A program made the position numbers and the translations under genes. Shown piece by piece: positions 1-7,762 of a DNA stretch of 64,000 nt. This DNA is from Prolixibacter denitrificans (lineage in GTDB: Bacteria > Bacteroidota > Bacteroidia > Bacteroidales > Prolixibacteraceae). Every line of letters begins with the position of its first letter. Positions within the stretch are counted from its first letter, which is position 1. The notes under the pieces are model-generated. The model searched no databases. It was not told the origin of the DNA and worked only from the letters and a program-made list of their open reading frames with translations. The stretch is taken from contig NZ_PYGC01000002.1 of the NCBI RefSeq assembly GCF_003014495.1, positions 558,001 through 622,000 on the forward strand. The letters are read 5' to 3'.

Positions 1-488
1 TGTTAGGCGATAATTCGGTAGCGGAGTTTAACTCAGTAGCTGTTACCAATAACTACCAGCAGGCCGATACCGGAACCAAGATGGTGCACATCGGTAAAAA
101 CACCAAGAGTACCATTGTATCGAAAGGTATTTCGGCCGGAAAGAGTGACAACTCCTATCGTGGTTTGGTAAGGGTTGCTCCCAAAGCGGAAAATGCCCGG
201 AACTTCTCGCAGTGTGATTCGTTGTTGCTCGGCGATACCTGTGGAGCTCATACCTTCCCGTACATCGAAGTTTCCAATAATTCATCGGTGGTGGAACATG
301 AGGCAACCACATCGAAAATTGGTGAAGACCAGATTTTCTATTGTAACCAACGCGGAATTTCAACACAGGATGCAGTTGGAATGATTGTGAATGGTTATGC
401 ACGTGAAGTAATCAATAAATTGCCCATGGAATTTGCAGTAGAAGCACAAAAACTGTTGCAAATCAGCCTTGAAGGCAGTGTGGGTTAA
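1..488 (+). CDS. sufB: Fe-S cluster assembly scaffold SufB, C-terminal part (5' end outside the window)
   Basis: The reading frame is open from base 3 to a TAA at 486-488, giving the last 161 residues of SufB. SufB is the scaffold subunit of the SufBC2D complex that builds [Fe-S] clusters in the cytoplasm. The visible part is the end of the right-handed beta-helix core ([18 protein letters not shown]) and the C-terminal helical segment containing [13 protein letters not shown] and [14 protein letters not shown], both typical of SufB and also found in SufD. sufC follows after 32 bases, then sufD, sufS, sufE and a SufT-like gene, so this is the upstream part of a SUF operon whose start is not in view. 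Nothing looks broken. Confidence 0.95.
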   Translation, partial: LGDNSVAEFNSVAVTNNYQQADTGTKMVHIGKNTKSTIVSKGISAGKSDNSYRGLVRVAPKAENARNFSQCDSLLLGDTCGAHTFPYIEVSNNSSVVEHEATTSKIGEDQIFYCNQRGISTQDAVGMIVNGYAREVINKLPMEFAVEAQKLLQISLEGSVG

Positions 489-520
489 TCGGATATATAC
501 GTAAGATAAGTTCAGAAAAT

Positions 521-1273
521 ATGTTAATTGTAAAAGACTTACACGCTAAAGTCGAAGGAAAAGAAATATTGAAGGGCATTAACCTCGAGGTAAATCCCGG
601 AGAGGTTCATGCCATTATGGGACCCAACGGTTCAGGAAAAAGTACATTGGCTAATGTATTAGCCGGTCATGAGAATTATGAGGTGACTGGTGGAGAGGTT
701 ACATTCTTCGGAAAGGATTTGCTCGATATGGATGCAGATGTTCGTTCCAAAGAAGGTTTGTTCCTCAGTTTCCAGTATCCGGTAGAAATTCCGGGTGTCA
801 GCATGGTCAATTTCCTGAAGACCGCGTTGAATGAACATCGTAAATATCAGGGAAAAGATGAGCTGAAAGCCGGCGATTTTCTGAAACTGATGAAGGAAAA
901 GAAAGCGCTGGTCGAAATCGATTCTCATCTGACCAACCGTTCTGTCAACGAAGGTTTTTCAGGTGGAGAGAAAAAGAAGAATGAAATCTTCCAGATGGCT
1001 ATGCTCGAACCGAAACTGGCAATCCTTGATGAAACGGACTCAGGACTGGATATCGATGCGCTTCGTATTGTGGCTCACGGTGTGAATGCCCTGAAGCGCC
1101 CTGATAATGCCACCATCGTGGTAACGCACTATCAGCGTCTGCTCGATTATATTGTCCCCGATTTTGTTCATGTTTTGTATAACGGTCGTATTGTGAAGTC
1201 CGCCGGAAAAGAGCTGGCACTGGAACTGGAAGAGAAAGGTTACGACTGGATCAAAAAAGAGGTGGGAGCGTAA
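521..1273 (+). CDS. sufC: SUF system ATPase SufC
   Basis: A 250-residue ABC-type ATPase that drives conformational change of the SufB-SufD pair during cluster assembly; cytoplasmic. The Walker A motif GPNGSGKST is at residues 34-42, the signature is FSGGEKKKNE near residue 147 (the SufC form rather than LSGGQ), and Walker B LAILDETDSGLD is near residue 166. The length matches the family. The ATG at 521 directly precedes the conserved LIVKDLHAKVEGKEIL start. It lies between sufB and sufD with a 2-base gap to sufD, so the three are surely co-transcribed. Confidence 0.97.
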   Translation: MLIVKDLHAKVEGKEILKGINLEVNPGEVHAIMGPNGSGKSTLANVLAGHENYEVTGGEVTFFGKDLLDMDADVRSKEGLFLSFQYPVEIPGVSMVNFLKTALNEHRKYQGKDELKAGDFLKLMKEKKALVEIDSHLTNRSVNEGFSGGEKKKNEIFQMAMLEPKLAILDETDSGLDIDALRIVAHGVNALKRPDNATIVVTHYQRLLDYIVPDFVHVLYNGRIVKSAGKELALELEEKGYDWIKKEVGA

Positions 1274-1275
1274 AT

Positions 1276-2649
1276 ATGACTGAGGCGAAAAGAAATCAAG
1301 AAATCAATCAGCGGCTCGCCAACCTTTTTGAATCGAATGTTCACCTTCTGGAAGATGGTGCGGGCGGTGTTCTTAATGATGCACGCAAGCCGGCAATCGA
1401 GGCATTCCGGAAACAGGGAATTCCCGATTTTAAAACGGAAAACTATAAGTATACCAACCTCGCGAAGATTTTTGCTAACGAGAATCACCGCCGGGTGTTT
1501 GCTTACGAGGAAAGTAACGTCAATCTGCACGAGCTTTTCCAGTGCGATGTTCCGGAACTGGACACTAACCTGGTGATGCTTACCAACGGCTGGTATTATT
1601 CCGGTAACGAACAGCTGACAGAACTCCCGGAAGGAGTTGTGGTGACCAGTCTTCGCAAAGCTGCGGTTGAATATCCCGAGTTGGTTGAAAAATACTATGG
1701 CAAGATGGCGGATCCGGAAAAAGATCCGTTGACCGCATTGAATACGGCTTTTGCCCAGGATGGTGTCTTTATTTATGTACCGCGAAGTGTTGTGGTAGAG
1801 AAGCCCATTCAAATCATCGACCTGATGAGAGGGGGCGAAAATACTTATGCGACACAACGTAATCTGGTAATTGCCGAAGAGAACAGTCAGGTGAAAGTGA
1901 TTTTCTGCGATCATACGCTTGACCCGCAGGACTACATGGTAAATAACCTGACGGAAGCTCACGTTGGTGAAAATGCGGTTGTCGATTTTTACAATCTGCA
2001 AAACCAGCATAATAAGGCTGTAAACTTGACCGGTTTGTATATCCGTCAGGAGCGAAATTCTAATGTGTTGACAAATACCTTGTCACTGCATGGCGGAATT
2101 GTTCGCAACAACCTGAACGTTCTCATCGATGGCGAGCATGCTGAAGCTAATTTGTATGGGCTGGCACTGACAGACAAAAGTCAACATGTCGATAATTTCA
2201 CTTTCGTTGAACATGCGCATCCCGATTGTCAGAGCAACCAGCTTTTCAAGAATGTTTTGGATGATCAGTCCACCGGTGGATTTACGGGCCGGATTCATGT
2301 GGGACGTGGAGCACACGGAACGTTGGCTTACCAGCGAAATAACAACGTGTTATTGACAGGCACTGCGAAAATGAATACGAAGCCGCAGTTGGTGATTGAT
2401 AACGACGATGTGAAATGTTCGCACGGAGCTACGGTTGGACGGATTGACGAAGAGGCTTTGTTTTACCTGAAATCACGTGGTATTGCTGAACGGGAAGCCC
2501 GCCTGATGTTGATGTATGCTTTCGCGCACGAGGTGCTGCAGGAAGTTCGCGTTGAAAAACTGGGAGAACGAATTGACGAGCTGGTGAACAAGCGCCTGCG
2601 CGGAGAAGTGTCTAAATGTCACTCCTGCGTGATGGATTGTGAAAGCTGA
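1276..2649 (+). CDS. sufD: Fe-S cluster assembly protein SufD
   Basis: A 457-residue SufD, partner of SufB in the SufBC2D scaffold and important for iron entry to the complex. The beta-helix core includes TNTLSLHGGIVRNNLNV and TGGFTGRIHVGRGAHGTLAY; the C-terminal segment has KCSHGATVGRIDEEALFYL, the hallmark shared by SufB and SufD. The protein ends in a short Cys-containing tail (KCHSCVMDCES); I do not know whether it binds metal. It begins 2 bases after the sufC stop. A 116-base gap separates it from sufS, large enough for an internal promoter, though I could not identify one. Confidence 0.96.
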   Translation: MTEAKRNQEINQRLANLFESNVHLLEDGAGGVLNDARKPAIEAFRKQGIPDFKTENYKYTNLAKIFANENHRRVFAYEESNVNLHELFQCDVPELDTNLVMLTNGWYYSGNEQLTELPEGVVVTSLRKAAVEYPELVEKYYGKMADPEKDPLTALNTAFAQDGVFIYVPRSVVVEKPIQIIDLMRGGENTYATQRNLVIAEENSQVKVIFCDHTLDPQDYMVNNLTEAHVGENAVVDFYNLQNQHNKAVNLTGLYIRQERNSNVLTNTLSLHGGIVRNNLNVLIDGEHAEANLYGLALTDKSQHVDNFTFVEHAHPDCQSNQLFKNVLDDQSTGGFTGRIHVGRGAHGTLAYQRNNNVLLTGTAKMNTKPQLVIDNDDVKCSHGATVGRIDEEALFYLKSRGIAEREARLMLMYAFAHEVLQEVRVEKLGERIDELVNKRLRGEVSKCHSCVMDCES

Positions 2650-2765
2650 TTCGTTTCGTTTTAGGGAGAAGAACATCGCTTTTTCGCTTACGCGGAAGGC
2701 ACAAAGCATAAGCCGGGAGTTAGCGTTTTAAACTTAGCTTCCGGTTCAATAATTTTATTCATATT

Positions 2766-3983
2766 ATGAGTCTCGATTTCCGGAAAATTAGAAAGGATTT
2801 TCCCATCCTTGACCAGCAGGTTCACGGAAAGCCACTGGCCTATCTCGATAACGCTGCTACTACGCAGAAACCCCGGGTGGTTCTCGATAAGGTGGAAGAA
2901 TATTACCTGAAGACCAATGCCAATATTCATCGCGGGGCTCATTTTATGGCCAACGAAACAACCGAGGCTTTCGAAGGCGCGCGCGAAACAGTGCGGCAGT
3001 ATATCAAAGCAGGCGATCGGGGCGAGATTATTTTCACGCATGGAACTACGGAATCGGTTAACCTCGTTGCTTATTCTTTTGGTGAAGCGTTCGTTTCGGA
3101 AGGTGACGAGATTGTAGTTTCTGAGCTGGAACATCATGCGAACATTGTTCCCTGGCAATTGCTTTGCGAGCGGAAGAAAGCAACACTGAAAGTATTACCG
3201 TTCGACGAAAAAGGCGTTCTGAAAATTGAAGAGCTGGATGGTTTGCTAACTGAGCGCACCAAGTTGGTAGCGATGAACCATGTGTCAAATACACTGGGGA
3301 CGATCAATCCGGTTGAGAAGATTGTCGAGATTTCACATAAGCGAAATATCCCGGTGTTGCTCGACGGGGCGCAGGGAATTGCCCATTATCCGCCGGATGT
3401 ACAAACGCTCGATTGCGATTTCTATGTTTTCTCCGGTCACAAGATTTACGGCCCTACCGGGATTGGCGTTTTGTACGGAAAGCGGAAATGGCTGGAGCAA
3501 ATGCCACCTTTCATGGGCGGTGGGGAGATGATTTCGGAGGTGAAGTTTTCCGGAACGACCTTTAATGAACTGCCCTATAAATTTGAGCCCGGGACGCCCA
3601 ATTACATAGGAGCTATTGCGTTGGGAACGGCTATAGAGTATGTTCAGTCGCTCGGAGTTGACAATCTGGCAGTTCGTGAACAAGAAATATTGAAACTGGC
3701 AACAGAGAAACTGAAGTCAATCGAAGGTATCCGGTTCTTCGGAGAAGCTGAAAATAAGGTAGGTGTAATCTCTTTCGAGATTGAAGGGATTCACTCATTC
3801 GATTTAGGTACGCTTCTTGATCAACTGGGCATAGCGGTCCGTACCGGGCGCATGTGCACCGATCCGATCATGGATCATTTTGACGTACCCGGAATGACGA
3901 GGGCTTCGTTTGCATTTTATAATACGGAAGAAGAGGTTGAGGCGTTGTACAAGGCCCTGATTCGTATCAAGGGAATGTTTTGA
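2766..3983 (+). CDS. sufS: Cysteine desulfurase SufS (group II)
   Basis: A 405-residue pyridoxal-phosphate enzyme that removes sulfur from cysteine as a bound persulfide and passes it to SufE. The PLP lysine is K226 in SGHKIYGPTGIG, and the persulfide cysteine is C364 in RTGRMCTDP. These positions match those I recall for E. coli SufS. The short RxGxxC segment marks the group II (SufS/CsdA) type rather than IscS. The N-terminal DFRKIRKDFPIL and LDNAATTQKP are typical. It sits between sufD and sufE, which fits its role as sulfur donor of the operon. Confidence 0.97.
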   Translation: MSLDFRKIRKDFPILDQQVHGKPLAYLDNAATTQKPRVVLDKVEEYYLKTNANIHRGAHFMANETTEAFEGARETVRQYIKAGDRGEIIFTHGTTESVNLVAYSFGEAFVSEGDEIVVSELEHHANIVPWQLLCERKKATLKVLPFDEKGVLKIEELDGLLTERTKLVAMNHVSNTLGTINPVEKIVEISHKRNIPVLLDGAQGIAHYPPDVQTLDCDFYVFSGHKIYGPTGIGVLYGKRKWLEQMPPFMGGGEMISEVKFSGTTFNELPYKFEPGTPNYIGAIALGTAIEYVQSLGVDNLAVREQEILKLATEKLKSIEGIRFFGEAENKVGVISFEIEGIHSFDLGTLLDQLGIAVRTGRMCTDPIMDHFDVPGMTRASFAFYNTEEEVEALYKALIRIKGMF

Positions 3984-4034
3984 ATTTTATCGTAAGTTTG
4001 TTCCCTTGATTTTGATTCAAAGCAGTTTTTCGTT

Positions 4035-4466
4035 ATGACTATTGAAGATATACAACAGGAAATCATTGAAGAGTTTTCGGTGTTCGAAGATTGGATGGAC
4101 AAGTACGCATACCTAATTGAACTCGGGAATGAACTGGAACCCATTGATGCGAAATATAAGATTGATGACAACCTGATTCGGGGATGCCAGTCACGGGTGT
4201 GGCTTCATCCTGAAAAGGACGGTGATAAAATTCTGTTTGAAGCAGAAAGTGACGCGATTATTGTGAAAGGCCTGGTGGCTTTGTTGCTGCGTGTACTTTC
4301 CAATCGTTCACCGAGGGAGATAATCGATGCCGATTTACATTTTATCGATGACATCGGATTGAAACAACATTTGTCTCCTACACGTTCAAATGGATTACTG
4401 GCCATGGTGAAACAGATGAAACTTTATGCTCTGGCCTACGAAAAACTTTCACAACAGGAGGGTTAA
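4035..4466 (+). CDS. sufE: Cysteine desulfuration protein SufE
   Basis: A 143-residue sulfur-transfer protein that accepts persulfide sulfur from SufS and hands it to SufB. The acceptor cysteine is C51 in NLIRGCQSRVW, the canonical SufE site. The rest follows the family: acidic N-terminal helix, a central VKGLVALLLRVLS helix and a C-terminal helix with SNGLLAMVKQMK. It starts 51 bases after sufS and ends 3 bases before the SufT-like gene, so it is part of the same transcript. Confidence 0.96.
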   Translation: MTIEDIQQEIIEEFSVFEDWMDKYAYLIELGNELEPIDAKYKIDDNLIRGCQSRVWLHPEKDGDKILFEAESDAIIVKGLVALLLRVLSNRSPREIIDADLHFIDDIGLKQHLSPTRSNGLLAMVKQMKLYALAYEKLSQQEG

Positions 4467-4469
4467 GAA

Positions 4470-4775
4470 ATGGATGAAAGAATTGACAAAATAATTGCCA
4501 GCCTGAAAGAGGTTTACGACCCGGAAATTCCGGTCAATGTATACGATTTGGGCATGGTTTACAGTGTTGATGTGGATGAACACAACACGGCCAACGTACT
4601 AATGACATTAACGGCTCCGAACTGTCCCGCCGCCGACATGATTGTTTCGGATGTGGAGTACATGACGAAAAAGGTGGACGGCGTTGAAGACTGCAAGGTG
4701 GAGATTACTTTTGATCCGCCGTGGGATAAATCGATGATGTCCGAAGAGGCGCGACTCGAACTCGGCTTCATGTAA
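4470..4775 (+). CDS. MIP18/DUF59-family Fe-S maturation protein (SufT-like)
   Basis: A 101-residue protein of the MIP18 family (PaaD/SufT-like), thought to help deliver finished Fe-S clusters to target proteins. Diagnostic segments are DPEIPVNVYDLGMVY (residues 17-31), TAPNCPAAD with the conserved cysteine at 52, and FDPPWD near residue 81. This is the short, single-domain form found at the end of many SUF operons. It follows sufE by 3 bases and is the last gene before a terminator. The family and context are clear; the exact client proteins cannot be read from sequence. Confidence 0.92.
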   Translation: MDERIDKIIASLKEVYDPEIPVNVYDLGMVYSVDVDEHNTANVLMTLTAPNCPAADMIVSDVEYMTKKVDGVEDCKVEITFDPPWDKSMMSEEARLELGFM

Positions 4776-4782
4776 AATATTT

Positions 4783-4810
4783 AACCATCACATATTGTGG
4801 TGGTTTTTTT
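4783..4810 (+). terminator. Rho-independent terminator of the suf operon
   Basis: A 9-bp stem (AACCATCAC at 4783-4791, GTGGTGGTT at 4797-4805, one G-U pair) with a 5-base loop is followed by a run of T to 4810. It lies 8 bases after the SufT-like stop, so it ends the suf transcript before queG. Confidence 0.8.
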
Positions 4811-4837
4811 GTCAGAAAATATCGTACCCGGAAACGA

Positions 4838-5767
4838 ATGGATACCGAAAAAGCCACATACAGCGAGCGCATCAAGGAAGAGGCGAAACGGCTCGGTTTT
4901 ACCGATTGCGGCATAGCGGCCGTCGAGCACCTCGATGAAGAGGAGCCTCGCTTGTTGCAATGGCTTGAAAAAGGCATGAACGGGCAGATGGGCTACATGG
5001 AGCGAAATGTAGAGAAACGTCTCGACTCGGGAAAATTGGTGGAAGGTGCCCGTTCGGTGGTTTCGGTTATTCTTAATTACTATCCGGGCGAAACGCAAAA
5101 GGCCGAAGATGCGCCGGTGATTTCGAAATATGCTTACGGAACGGACTATCACTTTGTCATCAAGGACAAGCTGAAAAGCCTGATGCGGTTTATTCAGGAA
5201 GAGATTGCTCCTTGTTCCGGACGACCGTTTGTCGACTCGGCGCCGGTTCTCGACCGGGCATGGGCACGTCGGGCTGGACTCGGCTGGATTGGTAAGAACT
5301 CCCACCTTATTTCGCCTAAGCATGGCTCCTTCTTTTTCATCGGTGAACTGATCATCGATTTGGAACTGGCATATGATAAGCCCGCTGACACTGATTTCTG
5401 CGGCTCTTGCACCCGCTGTATCGACTCGTGTCCAACCAAAGCCATAGTGGCGCCTCACACCATCGATGCCCGGAAATGTATTTCTTACCTGACTATTGAA
5501 AACCGCGAAGAAATTCCCGAAGCTTTTAAAGGTCAGCTGCAGGACCGCATGTATGGCTGTGACATCTGCCAGGATGTTTGCCCGTGGAACCGGACTCCTG
5601 CTCCTCATAATGTCGAAGCATTCCAGCCTAAGCCTGAGCTGCTTGAAATGTCACGTGCTGAGTGGAAAGAGCTGGACCGGGAACACTTCAATCAACTCTT
5701 CCGAAAATCGGCGGTAAAACGAGCCGGTTTTAAAGGCCTTCGCCGCAACATCGATTTTTTAGATTAA
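4838..5767 (+). CDS. queG: Epoxyqueuosine reductase QueG
   Basis: A 309-residue cobalamin- and Fe-S-dependent enzyme that reduces epoxyqueuosine to queuosine in tRNA, the last step of queuosine synthesis. The N-terminal catalytic region contains DSAPVLDRAWARRAGLGWIG, the family signature. Two 4Fe-4S motifs follow: CGSCTRCIDSCP near residue 188 and CDICQDVCPWNR near residue 245. The C-terminal helical-repeat domain present in longer QueG forms is mostly absent, which is common. The suf operon just upstream ends in a terminator, so queG probably has its own promoter, but the neighbourhood of an Fe-S enzyme and its assembly system is sensible. Confidence 0.95.
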   Translation: MDTEKATYSERIKEEAKRLGFTDCGIAAVEHLDEEEPRLLQWLEKGMNGQMGYMERNVEKRLDSGKLVEGARSVVSVILNYYPGETQKAEDAPVISKYAYGTDYHFVIKDKLKSLMRFIQEEIAPCSGRPFVDSAPVLDRAWARRAGLGWIGKNSHLISPKHGSFFFIGELIIDLELAYDKPADTDFCGSCTRCIDSCPTKAIVAPHTIDARKCISYLTIENREEIPEAFKGQLQDRMYGCDICQDVCPWNRTPAPHNVEAFQPKPELLEMSRAEWKELDREHFNQLFRKSAVKRAGFKGLRRNIDFLD

Positions 5768-5830
5768 TTAAGTTTTACTCCTGCGAACTTTTTTGCACAT
5801 TTAGTTAATCAAAGATGAACCCTTGTGCCA

Positions 5831-6661
5831 ATGAAGTTTTCGGAATACAAATGGGAATCGTTCGACGGACTGGACTACTATGCGGTCAGTTGGGCGCCGG
5901 ATGTTTATCCGAAGGCAGTTTTGGCACTGGTCCACGGTCATGGCGATCATTGCCGCAGGTATGACCATTGGCTGAGTCGTTTTCCGGAGCAGAATCTGGC
6001 TGCTGTGGCATTCGATTACCGGGGACACGGACGATCGGGTGGAAAAAAGGGCGTTCTTCGCCATTACACCGATTTTTTGCAGGACGTGGAGCTATTGGTG
6101 CGAAAGACACGCGAATTGTTCCCCGGCATTCCGGTTATCCTTTTCGGACACAGCATGGGCGGAAACATGGCGTTGAGTTACTGTTTGCGCAGAGCTGCCA
6201 TTCCACAGCTGGCTATCATCACTTCGCCATGGATAACGTTGCGAAAAAGGCCCGGTGCTGTAATGACTGCAGCAGCTTGTTTGGCCAATAGGTTGACGCC
6301 CCGTCTCACGTTCAAAACCGGACTCCGTTCACGCGATTTCTCGGAAGATAATGAATCGGCGGAGTCGCGAAGCAAAGATGAGCTGTTGCACAACCGAATC
6401 TCTGTCCGGCTGTTTTGCGAAGTGAAGCGCGAAGGCGAATGGTTACTGGAAAATGCCTATCGGTTGAATATTCCGGTCTTGTTGATGCAAGGTCTGGATG
6501 ATCCCATTATGGATAGCAATGCCGGTCTGAAGCTATTCGATAATGCGGCCGACCGGATTACCTACCGTGGATGGCACGGCGCTCGTCATCAATTGCACGA
6601 TTACGAGAATCAGGACGAGGTGTTGGAGTTTATTTTTCACTGGATAGAACAGAATATATGA
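5831..6661 (+). CDS. Alpha/beta hydrolase, monoacylglycerol lipase-like
   Basis: A 276-residue alpha/beta-hydrolase fold protein resembling monoacylglycerol lipases and lysophospholipases (the Hydrolase_4 type). The nucleophile is S108 in GHSMGG; the oxyanion region is LVHGHGDHCRRY near residue 34; the acid is in QGLDDPIMD and the catalytic histidine in the GWHGARHQLH region near the end. No signal peptide is seen, so it is probably cytoplasmic. I chose ATG 5831 over GTG 5825 because the protein then begins MKFSEYKW, as relatives do. Its stop overlaps the start of the GSCFA gene by 4 bases (ATGA), implying translational coupling. The natural ester substrate is unknown. Confidence 0.85.
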   Translation: MKFSEYKWESFDGLDYYAVSWAPDVYPKAVLALVHGHGDHCRRYDHWLSRFPEQNLAAVAFDYRGHGRSGGKKGVLRHYTDFLQDVELLVRKTRELFPGIPVILFGHSMGGNMALSYCLRRAAIPQLAIITSPWITLRKRPGAVMTAAACLANRLTPRLTFKTGLRSRDFSEDNESAESRSKDELLHNRISVRLFCEVKREGEWLLENAYRLNIPVLLMQGLDDPIMDSNAGLKLFDNAADRITYRGWHGARHQLHDYENQDEVLEFIFHWIEQNI

Positions 6662-7653
6662 GCCGATTCAGAACGAAAATAGAATTGCCGGATTACGAGA
6701 AGAAACTCGACTACCGTGATAAAATCGTGCTGATGGGATCATGCTTTGCCGAAAGCATTGGGGAAAAGCTCACGAGCCGCTGTTTCCCGGTCGATGTGAA
6801 TCCATTCGGAATTTTATACAATCCGGTTTCGGTGGGGAATAGCCTGGAGCTTCTGATGGAAGAAAAGAAATTTAAGGATAAAGATATCTTTTTTGCTAAC
6901 GGACGATGGAACAGCTATCACCACCATAGTCGTTTTTCTCATCAGGATAAAAAAATCTGCCTTGAGGAAATTAACAAACGCGTAACATTTGGGGCAGAGC
7001 AACTTCGCCAGGCTGGTTTTCTTTTCATTACTTTCGGTACAGCCTGGGTGTATGAAAACCGCGACGATGAAAAAGTAGTGTCCAATTGTCACAAGCAGCC
7101 GGTAAAGCAATTTCTCAGATACCGCTTAAATGTTGATGAAACGGTTGCCCGCTGGGAGACTTTGCTAACCCGGTTGTGGGAGATGAATCCCGGTTTGCAG
7201 GTTATTTTTACCGTGAGTCCGATACGTCACTGGAAAGATGGGGCTCACGAAAACCAAATCAGTAAATCGGTGTTGTTTCTAATAATCGAGACCTTGTTGA
7301 ATCGGTTTGAAAAGGGGCGAATAGCTTATTTCCCATCGTATGAAATTGTGATGGATGAATTGCGGGACTACCGGTTTTACGCCCCTGACATGGTTCACCT
7401 GGGCGATACCGCTGTCGATTATATCTGGGAGCGCTTTTCGGATGTTCTAATAACAAAAGATAGTTTGAGCATCATGAACAGAGTAGAAAAACTGCGACGA
7501 GCGACCGAACACCGGCCCTTCGATGAACATGGGAGAGACTACCGCTTATTCCTTGACAATCAGTTAACACAGGCTGATAAATTGATGAAACAATACCCGT
7601 TCCTTAACATTCAAGATATTTTGGAGTATTTTCTTCGAAAACTGAAGGAATAA
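6658..7653 (+). CDS. GSCFA domain protein (function unknown)
   Basis: A 331-residue protein with the namesake GSCFAESIG motif at about residue 24, plus NPFGILYNP and FGTAWVYE. The GSCFA family is widespread in Bacteroidota and resembles the SGNH/GDSL esterase fold: the GSCFA serine would be the nucleophile, and a late DMVHLGDTAVDY carries a plausible Asp-x-x-His pair. The biochemical role is not established. It starts at ATG 6658 inside the stop of the hydrolase gene; longer upstream in-frame starts would overlap that gene by about 90 bases and lack family similarity. The tight coupling suggests the two act on the same type of ester. Confidence 0.85.
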   Translation: MSRFRTKIELPDYEKKLDYRDKIVLMGSCFAESIGEKLTSRCFPVDVNPFGILYNPVSVGNSLELLMEEKKFKDKDIFFANGRWNSYHHHSRFSHQDKKICLEEINKRVTFGAEQLRQAGFLFITFGTAWVYENRDDEKVVSNCHKQPVKQFLRYRLNVDETVARWETLLTRLWEMNPGLQVIFTVSPIRHWKDGAHENQISKSVLFLIIETLLNRFEKGRIAYFPSYEIVMDELRDYRFYAPDMVHLGDTAVDYIWERFSDVLITKDSLSIMNRVEKLRRATEHRPFDEHGRDYRLFLDNQLTQADKLMKQYPFLNIQDILEYFLRKLKE

Positions 7654-7762
7654 ATTTTTACAGAGGTGCCAATTGCCTAAATTTTTCTGTATTTTAAATT
7701 CATTCCTATTGCGATTTTTTGGAAATTAATCGTTGAAGCGCATTAAAATTAATTCTGCACCT

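Noticed and set aside
1240-2010. 256-codon minus-strand frame inside sufD
   Set aside because: Antisense to sufD with no recognisable motif.
4781-5608. Long open frame on the minus strand opposite queG
   Set aside because: It lies fully across the well-supported queG gene and its translation shows no recognisable family pattern.
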